Notes: generated by a model not told the origin, from the sequence alone. A stretch of 5,582 bases of DNA from an uncultured Christensenella sp. (GCA_948471335.1 CAOKRZ010000057.1:1-5582); one strand, 5' to 3'. Shown: positions 1-5,207, counted from the stretch's first letter. Numbers and translations are program-made.

Positions 1-1
1 C

Positions 2-487
2 TTTGCAGAAAGTAAATTTGACTGGGATAGAGAGACAGCTTTAAAATGGTATAAAGAATTTGGTGATCAAATGATGGCTGAATTTCCTTGCAAAAAAAAT
101 GCTGCCGAGTTTTTGCAATCAATTCATAAAGCTAGACATAAAATTGTGATTGCAACCGCGCGTGCAACTGATTGGCACACAAACCCTAGGGAACTTACAC
201 TTAAATGGCTTGCCGACAATGAAATTCCATATGACAAAATTTATATTGGCAGAATTGACAAGGAAAAAATCTGTGAAGAAGTAAATGCAGACTTTTTCAT
301 AGATGATGATATAGCGATTCTTGAGAGAGTTTCCAACTATTTTGCTTCTGTTGGCGGAAACAAACAAGCATTTCTTGCAACTTCAAATTATAATAAAGCC
401 CTACCTGTTCCAAATGGCGTTATAAGAGTGAAAGACTTTAAAGATTTACAACGAAATATTTATACTTTGGAAAAGCAAAATTTATAA
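2..487 (+). CDS. HAD-superfamily 5'-nucleotidase, NT5C-like (C-terminal part; 5' end outside window)
   Basis: The reading frame is open to the left edge of the window, so the gene starts upstream; the internal Met-Met at 71 is not a convincing start because coding continues before it and no ribosome binding site precedes it. The visible 161 residues carry the later HAD motifs in order: motif II with Thr52 in IATAR, motif III with a Lys in DKEKICEE (about residues 86-93), and motif IV FFIDDD (98-103), whose aspartates would bind Mg2+. Motif I, with the nucleophilic Asp, would lie in the missing N-terminal part. The arrangement fits the NT5C/YqfW-like 5'(3')-deoxyribonucleotidase family, cytosolic enzymes that remove phosphate from (deoxy)nucleoside monophosphates. 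The substrate cannot be told from this fragment. The gene converges on the minus-strand gene at 591-1355. Confidence 0.75.
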   Translation, partial: FAESKFDWDRETALKWYKEFGDQMMAEFPCKKNAAEFLQSIHKARHKIVIATARATDWHTNPRELTLKWLADNEIPYDKIYIGRIDKEKICEEVNADFFIDDDIAILERVSNYFASVGGNKQAFLATSNYNKALPVPNGVIRVKDFKDLQRNIYTLEKQNL

Positions 488-527
488 AAAAATATCTATA
501 AAATATAGACACATATTTTTTAAACGC

Positions 528-555
528 TAAATAGTCCGACAGTTCGGGCTATTTA
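528..555. terminator. Hairpin between convergent genes, probable terminator
   Basis: The arms AAATAGTCCGA (529-539) and TCGGGCTATTT (544-554) pair over 11 bp with one G-U and a CAGT loop, plus one flanking T-A pair. The stem lies 41 bases after the nucleotidase stop. The tail on the plus strand is A/T-rich but not a clean U-run, so termination may be weak. On the minus strand the tail TTTAAAAAATATG is no better. Confidence 0.55.
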
Positions 556-570
556 TAATAAACCAAGTGC

Positions 571-597
571 TAAATAAAAAAGTGACTAAGTCACTCT
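571..597 (-). terminator. Intrinsic terminator overlapping the stop of the 591-1355 gene
   Basis: Read on the minus strand, AGTGAC-TTA-GTCACT (595 down to 581) forms a 6-bp stem with a 3-base loop. It is followed directly by TTTTTT then ATTTA; flanking AAG can extend pairing into the U-run. The TGA stop (593-591) lies inside the left arm, so the gene ends within its own terminator. Confidence 0.75.
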
Positions 598-1355
598 TCA
601 TAAAGTTCACTGACAATGTCAACAATTTCGCGAACAAGGAATTTGATTGTTTTGAAACCTTTGCTTGCGTATTTAAGCCCAAGTGCCAAGCCATAAATCA
701 TATCAAGGTCTTTGTCTGAGCAGCCCATAACAAGCGCATAGCAAATTGCTTTAAGTTCGTCTATGTATCCGTCAGCCTTTCTAACCGCTTCAAGTTCTGT
801 CAATATTTGAGTTGAAAGCGATTGGATATCACTGCAAACTTTGTCAATCCCCTCTTGAGACACTTGTTTTCTATAAATTGGGAATCTGACAATATTTGAA
901 TTGTCTGGTTTAGTTTGCGCTAGCTTTTCTTCTACTGGAGCAGAATATGAGAACGCCTCTTTAATAAGATCTCTGAAAGGAACAATCATTGTGTTTATAA
1001 AGCACTCATAAGGAGTTGTCTCTTCACCGCTGAAAAACCTTTTGATAAAATCGCCCAATTCAAGCTTCCCTGCGTCAATATCTGCAAGCACGCAAAAAAC
1101 GATTGAAATAATCTTAAATTCTTCTTCTGGCATTATGCAGTGGAATCCACCTTTTGAGTCTTTAACAAAAGCGCGCATAAATTCGCGATCACGGTTAAAT
1201 TCTGCCATACAATCAGCGACAAGATCGCAAACTTCATTTGTTGAAGCAAGAACAGAAAGAAGTTTTTGAATTTTGTGCTCAGCAATCAAAAATTTGCATG
1301 AAATAAGTTCATCGCATGCGTCAATAAATTTTTGCACATTTTCATTAACTGCCAT
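591..1355 (-). CDS. Conserved-looking hypothetical protein, 254 aa, cytosolic, mostly helical
   Basis: I do not recognise this family. The start is well supported: AGAGGTGAT, close to the ideal Shine-Dalgarno sequence, lies just upstream of the ATG at 1355, and a promoter lies immediately before it. The product has no signal peptide and no segment hydrophobic enough to be a clear membrane span. It reads as two helical halves, about residues 5-138 and 166-252, joined by a polar, Pro-containing linker (about 139-165). The first half has several cysteines (13, 20, 43, 49, 73, 88, 118), but they are not in CxxC pairs, so a metal site is not evident. The second half has a Gly/Ala-rich stretch around 220-232. 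The gene is transcribed divergently from the DUF4364 gene and ends in its own terminator, so it looks monocistronic. No function is proposed. Confidence 0.8.
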   Translation of the reverse strand: MAVNENVQKFIDACDELISCKFLIAEHKIQKLLSVLASTNEVCDLVADCMAEFNRDREFMRAFVKDSKGGFHCIMPEEEFKIISIVFCVLADIDAGKLELGDFIKRFFSGEETTPYECFINTMIVPFRDLIKEAFSYSAPVEEKLAQTKPDNSNIVRFPIYRKQVSQEGIDKVCSDIQSLSTQILTELEAVRKADGYIDELKAICYALVMGCSDKDLDMIYGLALGLKYASKGFKTIKFLVREIVDIVSELYEE

Positions 1356-1357
1356 AT

Positions 1358-1364
1358 ATCACCT
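1358..1364 (-). promoter_or_regulatory. Ribosome binding site of the 591-1355 gene
   Basis: AGGTGAT on the minus strand is an uninterrupted 7-base match to the complement of the 16S rRNA 3' end. It lies 2 bases from the ATG at 1355, with its AGG core 6 bases away. It fixes the start of the 254-residue protein. Confidence 0.8.
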
Positions 1365-1365
1365 C

Positions 1366-1394
1366 TTGACTCTAATTTTAGCATAATCTATAAA
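1366..1394 (+). promoter_or_regulatory. Sigma-A-type promoter for the DUF4364 gene
   Basis: TTGACT (1366-1371) and TATAAA (1389-1394) are separated by 17 bases; each hexamer matches consensus at five of six positions. Transcription would begin near 1401, leaving an untranslated leader of about 50 bases before the ATG at 1451. The promoter overlaps the minus-strand promoter at 1375-1402. Confidence 0.7.
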
Positions 1395-1402
1395 AAAAAC
1401 AA
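1375..1402 (-). promoter_or_regulatory. Extended -10 promoter for the 591-1355 gene
   Basis: On the minus strand TGCTAAAAT (1383-1375) is an extended -10 element (TGn plus TAAAAT, five of six matches). A weak -35, TTGTTT (1402-1397), lies 16 bases upstream. The predicted start near 1368 gives a leader of only about a dozen bases that still contains the ribosome binding site. Confidence 0.55.
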
Positions 1403-1438
1403 ACAAATTTGCCTTGTATGCTTAAAAAAATTTGCCAG

Positions 1439-1444
1439 AAAGGA
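1439..1444 (+). promoter_or_regulatory. Ribosome binding site of the DUF4364 gene
   Basis: AAAGGA lies 6 bases before the ATG at 1451. The in-frame alternatives upstream (TTG at 1409, ATG at 1418) have no purine-rich site before them, so this element selects 1451. Confidence 0.7.
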
Positions 1445-1450
1445 AAAAAG

Positions 1451-2026
1451 ATGTTAAAATATATCGAAATGGAAAATATGCTTTCAGAGCAAGAACAAGT
1501 CGTTCTTGACAAACTTACAATGCTTTTTGTGCTTGACAAGATGGAAATTCCTTTGACCGAAGATTCCATTCTTGACATTTGTTCTATCAAAAACAGCTGG
1601 ATAAAAAACTATATGGATTGCAAGGCAATCATCCACAACCTTGTCGATTCCAAACTTCTCTATCGTATCGGTGATGAAGAGCAAGGCAAAGTGCTTTTCA
1701 ACATTTCCTACGAAGGAAGAGAGTGCCTTTCAAATCTATACAGAAGAATCCCACTCTCCTCTCGCGAAGAGATTTCTCAATATCTCAAAGCAAACAGACT
1801 TAATGTTAAGTCTTCTCAGGAATATTCTGCCACATACTTAAAAAACGACGACGGATCATACACCGTCATTTTGCAAATTTATGAGCCACTTATAACAACC
1901 CCAATGTTTGAACTTAAAATGAAAGCGCCAACCAGACAAAGTGCAAATGAAGCAATCCATAAATGGAAAAGCCAAGCGCCAACCATCTATGAAATCATTT
2001 TCAACAACTTAATAAACATAAACTAA
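1451..2026 (+). CDS. DUF4364 family protein (winged-helix-like), 191 aa
   Basis: The protein resembles the DUF4364 family found in Clostridia. Its N-terminal half (about residues 14-100) has the look of a winged helix: a helix VVLDKLTMLFVLDKM, then PLTEDSILDIC, a recognition-like helix around 52-68, and a hairpin-like strand with FNISYEGRECL near 83-93. The motif RRIPLSSREEISQYLKANR (98-116) links to a C-terminal alpha/beta region with strands SYTVILQIYE and FELKMKAP. That region is expected to serve dimerisation or another partner; its role is not established. The start at 1451 is chosen for its ribosome binding site. There is no signal peptide or membrane segment. The gene is monocistronic, running from the promoter at 1366 to the terminator at 2025. 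A role as a DNA-binding regulator is plausible but unproven, and its divergent neighbour is an obvious candidate target. Confidence 0.78.
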   Translation: MLKYIEMENMLSEQEQVVLDKLTMLFVLDKMEIPLTEDSILDICSIKNSWIKNYMDCKAIIHNLVDSKLLYRIGDEEQGKVLFNISYEGRECLSNLYRRIPLSSREEISQYLKANRLNVKSSQEYSATYLKNDDGSYTVILQIYEPLITTPMFELKMKAPTRQSANEAIHKWKSQAPTIYEIIFNNLININ

Positions 2027-2051
2027 AAAAGAGGCCACGCCTCTTTTTTTT
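2025..2051. terminator. Shared bidirectional intrinsic terminator
   Basis: AAAAAAGAGGC (2025-2035), a CAC loop (2036-2038) and GCCTCTTTTTTTT (2039-2051) form a GC-cored hairpin with an A-run on one side and a U-run on the other, so it works in both directions. The TAA of the DUF4364 gene (2024-2026) and the TAA of the minus-strand GTPase gene (2052-2050) both sit at its edges. Confidence 0.92.
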
Positions 2052-3975
2052 ATGGTTCATACCATTCTTTTGTCCTTTGGCTATATTTCACTTTTGCCTT
2101 ACGCTTTGGCTGTTTATCGAGATTAGGAAGGCTTCCTTTCATGACATTAATTATGAAATTCTCCTCATTGAATGGACTGGTATTTGCAAAAGTTAAATCA
2201 GTTTCATTGAAATATTTTTTATACCCTTCATGCGTCACCTCAATTTTCCCAAACCCTGAAGTCAACTTTTTAATTCTCTTTTGAAGCTCATAAATGTTTT
2301 CCAAATATCCTGCACAAATTATTTTAATTTCAACTTCGCTATTTTCGATTGTTTCAATCTTTAAGGCGTGATCATTGATAAAATTCAAAACTTCTTTTGT
2401 GTTGTTTGGGACTTTGATGATTGCTTTTGAATATGGCGAAAGCAAATAAGGCTTCGAATTTTTGACCGCCCTTGCCAGCGCGATTGGTGTTGCCATATTA
2501 AAGTGCATAGGTTCACTGCCAACACTATCAAATTTCCCTGTTGTCAGAATAATATCACAGTCAATCAAATTTACTCCAAAATATCCACTTTTTGCATAGC
2601 GAAGAGCCAATCTTTCAACCTGTTTTTGATATTTGTCAATCAAAACATTCTTGCTACACTCGCTTTTAAATGCTACCCCACTTCCAATTGGCGTAGGAAC
2701 AACTTTTAATTCAACCATTGATACGCTTGTGTAAGACGCCCTGCCAACACCTATTTGCGATGGAGTTTCTTTAAAAATAACTTTTTGATTTTCAAGTTTA
2801 ACTTTTAAGCCATGCTCTCTTTCTAGTACGCTTTTGATAATCTCCGCTTGCACATCGCCGATAATATCTATCTTAATTTCATTGCTGTTTTCATCCAGCT
2901 GCAAATTGATAGTTGTATCTTCTATCTCAATGTTTCTTAATGCATCAACAACTTTTAGACGTTCTTCATCTTTTTCAGGGACAATAGAAATTGAAAAGAA
3001 AGTTCTATCAGTTGTATTGACCTTAATATTCCCACGCTCTCCAATATAATCGAAAGTGTCAACTTTAACGCCATGCAGAACCGCAACATCCCCCGCAGAA
3101 ATTTCCGTTATGCTTTCAAACCCTAAGCCATTCAAAACTTCGATCTTTTGAACTGTTTGTTTTTGTTCTTCAATTTCGATTTTGTCTTTTACTTTAATTG
3201 TCCCTCCAAGCATTTTGACAAAGGTTTTTCTTTCTCCATTTTCAAGCCTGTTTCTGAAGCAAAAAGCAGAAAGATTGCAGGAGTGTTTGCTTGAAATTTG
3301 TACATTATTTAAAATATTAACCAACTCTTCAATACCAATACCTTTAAGTCCACTTCCGCTATATATAGGAATGATTATTTTACTGCTTGTAAGTTTTATA
3401 ATCTTCTTTTGCAATTCTATTTTTTCAATCTTGCGGTTGTCTATGATTGCAGAAAAAAGTTCTTCGTCAAAATCCGCAAGATTTGTTGCAAGATTTTCAT
3501 CCTCAATCAAAAAGGCTTTTTGTGTTAGATTGGCTTTTATCTCTTCAACTGTCTTAGTTAAGTTTGCGCCAAGCCTATCCATTTTATTAATAAAAATTAT
3601 AATAGGGATATCTCGTTCTTCCAAAATTTTATAAATCTCTTTTGTTTGCGCCTCAACACCTTCAACTCCGCTTAAAACCAAAATTGCCATATCTAAAATT
3701 GTTGCACTTTTTTCTACTTCAGGGACAAAATCAATGTGCCCTGGAGTGTCAATAAGTTGAAAAATTTTGTCTTTTGTTTCAAAACTTACAAGCCCTGCCC
3801 TCACAGTTATTCCTCGCTGCTTTTCGATTTCCATATTGTCTGTCGTTGTCGTTCCAAAGTCAACCCTGCCCAAATTTTCTTTTATGCCAGTTTTCACAAG
3901 CAGTTGTTCTGTGATAGTAGTTTTTCCAGCATTAGCGTGAGCAAAAATGCCAAGTGTTATTTTTTGTTTTTTCAT
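2050..3975 (-). CDS. TetM/TetO-like ribosomal protection protein (EF-G-like translational GTPase), 641 aa
   Basis: The length matches TetM (639 aa) and is shorter than EF-G (about 690-700). G motifs run in order: P-loop AHANAGKTT (12-20), RGIT (54-57), DTPGH (76-80), NKMD (130-133) and SGSG (206-209). Domain II follows (about 235-325), then domain III with the RPP-like stretch EREHGLKVKLENQKVIF (385-401), domain IV with PTPIGSG (428-433) and SVGSEPMHF (484-492), an EF-G-like domain V, and a basic C-terminal tail. Family members bind the ribosome with GTP and release tetracycline from the decoding site. Two points are atypical: the P-loop has Asn15 where TetM and EF-G have Asp, and the domain IV loop reads DSV where TetM has SPV. 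Tetracycline resistance is therefore likely but not certain. The start has GGAG 8 bases upstream. An attenuator-like leader precedes the gene. Confidence 0.88.
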   Translation of the reverse strand: MKKQKITLGIFAHANAGKTTITEQLLVKTGIKENLGRVDFGTTTTDNMEIEKQRGITVRAGLVSFETKDKIFQLIDTPGHIDFVPEVEKSATILDMAILVLSGVEGVEAQTKEIYKILEERDIPIIIFINKMDRLGANLTKTVEEIKANLTQKAFLIEDENLATNLADFDEELFSAIIDNRKIEKIELQKKIIKLTSSKIIIPIYSGSGLKGIGIEELVNILNNVQISSKHSCNLSAFCFRNRLENGERKTFVKMLGGTIKVKDKIEIEEQKQTVQKIEVLNGLGFESITEISAGDVAVLHGVKVDTFDYIGERGNIKVNTTDRTFFSISIVPEKDEERLKVVDALRNIEIEDTTINLQLDENSNEIKIDIIGDVQAEIIKSVLEREHGLKVKLENQKVIFKETPSQIGVGRASYTSVSMVELKVVPTPIGSGVAFKSECSKNVLIDKYQKQVERLALRYAKSGYFGVNLIDCDIILTTGKFDSVGSEPMHFNMATPIALARAVKNSKPYLLSPYSKAIIKVPNNTKEVLNFINDHALKIETIENSEVEIKIICAGYLENIYELQKRIKKLTSGFGKIEVTHEGYKKYFNETDLTFANTSPFNEENFIINVMKGSLPNLDKQPKRKAKVKYSQRTKEWYEP

Positions 3976-3983
3976 TTCATATT

Positions 3984-3987
3984 CTCC
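3984..3987 (-). promoter_or_regulatory. Ribosome binding site of the ribosomal protection GTPase
   Basis: GGAG within AAGAAGGAG lies 8 bases before the ATG at 3975. The intervening ATG, closer to the site, opens only a two-codon frame (ATG AAA TGA) overlapping the true start, so 3975 is preferred. Confidence 0.75.
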
Positions 3988-4000
3988 TTCTTAGGCGAAT

Positions 4001-4028
4001 AAAAAAGACTGCCCAAAAACAAGCAGTC
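4001..4028 (-). terminator. Attenuator terminator in the GTPase leader
   Basis: On the minus strand GACTGC (4028-4023) pairs with GCAGTC (4012-4007), extended by two G-U pairs to an 8-bp stem with a GTTTTT loop. TTTTTT (4006-4001) follows. It lies after the promoter and leader ORF and 25 bases before the GTPase start, so it would stop transcripts before the gene unless disrupted. Confidence 0.85.
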
Positions 4029-4130
4029 AAATATATTTGAAAAGAAACGCTCATCAAAAATAACCAGCTTGTTTTTATGTCTTTATATTAAAATATATAA
4101 CAACATAAAAACTTCGCCAAATCTTTATGT
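4007..4130 (-). promoter_or_regulatory. Leader RNA with mutually exclusive stems (transcription attenuator)
   Basis: Five segments can pair in a chain on the minus-strand RNA. Segment 1 ACATAAA (4130-4124) can pair with TTTATGT (4109-4103). Segment 2 GTTTTTATGT (4112-4103) pairs perfectly with segment 3 ACATAAAAAC (4080-4071), with an inner TTATAT/ATATAA stem. Segment 3 continued, AAAAACAAGC (4076-4067), pairs perfectly over 10 bp with segment 4 GCTTGTTTTT (4024-4015). Segment 4 overlaps the terminator's left arm and loop. Pairing 3:4 therefore blocks the terminator, and pairing 2:3 frees it. Segment 1 begins one base after the leader stop codon, where a ribosome finishing the leader peptide would cover it. 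The complementarities are read directly; the switching behaviour is inferred. Confidence 0.75.
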
Positions 4131-4131
4131 G

Positions 4132-4155
4132 TTATTTTATGATATTGACACGCAT
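4132..4155 (-). CDS. Seven-residue leader peptide (MRVNIIK) of the ribosomal protection GTPase
   Basis: ATG at 4155 is followed by six codons and a TAA (4134-4132), encoding MRVNIIK. A GGAGG (4168-4164) lies 8 bases upstream, as good a ribosome binding site as that of any full gene here. The ORF lies about 25 bases into the predicted transcript and one base before the first pairing segment of the leader RNA. Short translated leaders precede tet(M) and many other antibiotic-induced ribosome-protection genes, where ribosome position controls read-through. This peptide does not match the tet(M) leader as I remember it. Because the ORF is so short, its existence rests on the ribosome binding site and the context rather than on protein similarity. 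Confidence 0.7.
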   Translation of the reverse strand: MRVNIIK

Positions 4156-4187
4156 TTCTTTTACCTCCATTCATTAGATTCATAGTT

Positions 4188-4216
4188 ATTATATATTCTG
4201 TTTTTAAATATGTCAA
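4188..4216 (-). promoter_or_regulatory. Perfect consensus sigma-A promoter for the GTPase leader
   Basis: TTGACA (4216-4211), a 17-base spacer and TATAAT (4193-4188) match the sigma-A consensus at every hexamer position. Transcription would start near 4181. A maximal-strength promoter combined with a downstream terminator suggests that control is at elongation rather than at initiation. Confidence 0.88.
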
Positions 4217-4251
4217 TAGGTAATTAGATTTTTCTTAAAAAATTAGGACCA

Positions 4252-5121
4252 TTATTTTTTTATCTTCTCAATCTCGCCTCTTGCGATTTCGTCGCAGCGG
4301 TTGTTAAGCTGGTTATCAGCGTGGCCTTTAACTTTATGCCAAGTCACATTGTGGCGACTTGTTTGAACAAGAAGGCGTTTCCAAAGGTCAATGTTTGCAA
4401 CCGTTCCGCCCTTCCAGTTTGTCTTAAGCCAAGAGCCAATCCAGTTTTGCAAGAAGGCATTAACAACATAGGCTGAGTCGCTGTAGACGTCAACATTGCA
4501 AGGCTCTTTAATTGCCTCAAGACCTTTGATAACAGCCATAAGTTCCATTTTATTATTTGTTGTCATTTCGTCGCCACCAGCAAGCTCTTTCATTTTGCCA
4601 TTATGAATCAGAACGCATCCCCAGCCACCAATGCCTGGATTGCCAGAGCAAGCACCGTCAGTATACAAAACAATGTCTTTCACATTCTTTTCACCAGCGA
4701 AAGCCTCTTCAACTTTTTCTTCAAGCTTCAGCTTTTCACAAATCTCTTCAAGGCTTTCTTTGTTTTTTGGAAGTTCAGGAAAAACATCAATTCCATCATC
4801 TTTCTTTCTTGGCACGATATGGAAATGAAGATGAAAAACGGTTTGTTCCGCCGACTCGCCGTTTGCGTTCAAAATATCAATTCCATCAAAGCCGCAATCA
4901 TCCACATAATGCGCTGAAACTTTTTTAACAGTGTTCATCACACGGCTTAAAGTTTTTTCGTCAGAGTCAATCACATTTTTACAATGCTTTTTTGGGATGA
5001 CAAGTGTATGCCCGCTCGCATCATTTGAGATGTCAAGAAAGGCAAGAGTAAACTCGTCTTCATAAATTTTGTGGCAAGGAATTTCACCTTTTATAATCTT
5101 ACAAAATATACAATCTTTCAT
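4252..5121 (-). CDS. HIT-domain / ribonuclease HI fusion protein, 289 aa
   Basis: One uninterrupted frame encodes two complete enzyme domains. Residues 1 to about 110 are a HIT (HINT/histidine triad) domain: it opens with CIFCKII, has the zinc-type cysteines 4 and 7 and His46, and ends in the triad HLHFHIVPR (97-105), with His99 the expected nucleophile. HIT proteins hydrolyse nucleoside phosphoramidates and related nucleotides. A charged Glu/Lys-rich linker (about 118-147) leads to RNase HI: YTDGACSGNPG with Asp155, Glu193 in NNKMEL, Asp215 in YSDSAY, His267 in KVKGHADN and Asp277. The Trp-rich basic handle of bacterial RNase HI (227-247) is also present. All catalytic residues are intact, so this domain should cleave RNA in RNA-DNA hybrids. 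HIT and RNase HI are normally separate proteins. The gene has its own promoter and no ribosome binding site. Confidence 0.93.
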   Translation of the reverse strand: MKDCIFCKIIKGEIPCHKIYEDEFTLAFLDISNDASGHTLVIPKKHCKNVIDSDEKTLSRVMNTVKKVSAHYVDDCGFDGIDILNANGESAEQTVFHLHFHIVPRKKDDGIDVFPELPKNKESLEEICEKLKLEEKVEEAFAGEKNVKDIVLYTDGACSGNPGIGGWGCVLIHNGKMKELAGGDEMTTNNKMELMAVIKGLEAIKEPCNVDVYSDSAYVVNAFLQNWIGSWLKTNWKGGTVANIDLWKRLLVQTSRHNVTWHKVKGHADNQLNNRCDEIARGEIEKIKK

Positions 5122-5127
5122 ATGATC

Positions 5128-5156
5128 ATTATAGCCAAAATAATTTTCTTTTGCAA
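5128..5156 (-). promoter_or_regulatory. Promoter predicting a leaderless mRNA for the HIT-RNase HI gene
   Basis: A perfect TATAAT (5133-5128) lies only six bases before the ATG at 5121. A TTGCAA -35 (5156-5151, four of six matches) sits 17 bases upstream. The usual start, about seven bases past the -10, falls on the A of the ATG. No Shine-Dalgarno sequence occurs before this ATG. Confidence 0.7.
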
Positions 5157-5170
5157 ACAGTTTTAAGTTA

Positions 5171-5207
5171 AAAATAAAAAAGATAACTTAAACTAAGCTA
5201 TCTTTTT
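5171..5207 (-). terminator. Intrinsic terminator of the DUF378 gene
   Basis: On the minus strand AAAAAGATAGCTTA (5207-5194) pairs with TAAGTTATCTTTTT (5190-5177) over 14 bp with one G-U and a GTT loop, followed by TATTTTT-like sequence. The TAG stop (5200-5198) lies inside the left arm. It separates the mnmA-DUF378 transcript from the HIT-RNase HI gene. Confidence 0.88.

Noticed and set aside
495..509. TCTATA-AAA-TATAGA hairpin after the nucleotidase gene
   Set aside because: Only 6 bp with a single G-C pair and no U-run; expected by chance in such A+T-rich sequence.
1409..1450. Longer N-terminus of the DUF4364 gene from TTG 1409 or ATG 1418
   Set aside because: Neither has a ribosome binding site; the extension is Lys-rich because it reads through the A-rich leader, and AAAGGA clearly serves the ATG at 1451.
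3182..3634. Open 150-codon frame on the plus strand opposite the GTPase
   Set aside because: It is a shadow of the GTPase coding sequence, with low-complexity Ser/Leu/Ile composition and no ribosome binding site.
2050..3975. Elongation factor G or LepA
   Set aside because: The length (641) and the domain III-IV signature fit TetM/TetO-type ribosomal protection proteins better; it is too short for EF-G and lacks a LepA-type C-terminal domain.
4132..4155. Homology of the leader peptide to the tet(M) leader
   Set aside because: The tet(M) leader I recall is far longer with an unrelated sequence; only the arrangement is similar.
4217..4251. A terminator for the HIT-RNase HI gene
   Set aside because: The only inverted repeat (ATTTTT/AAAAAT) has no G-C pair. 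I see no real terminator, so some transcripts may run on into the GTPase leader.
4252..5121. Two genes joined by a sequencing frameshift
   Set aside because: The frame is continuous, the linker is ordinary charged coding sequence, and no start codon with a ribosome binding site precedes the RNase HI domain.
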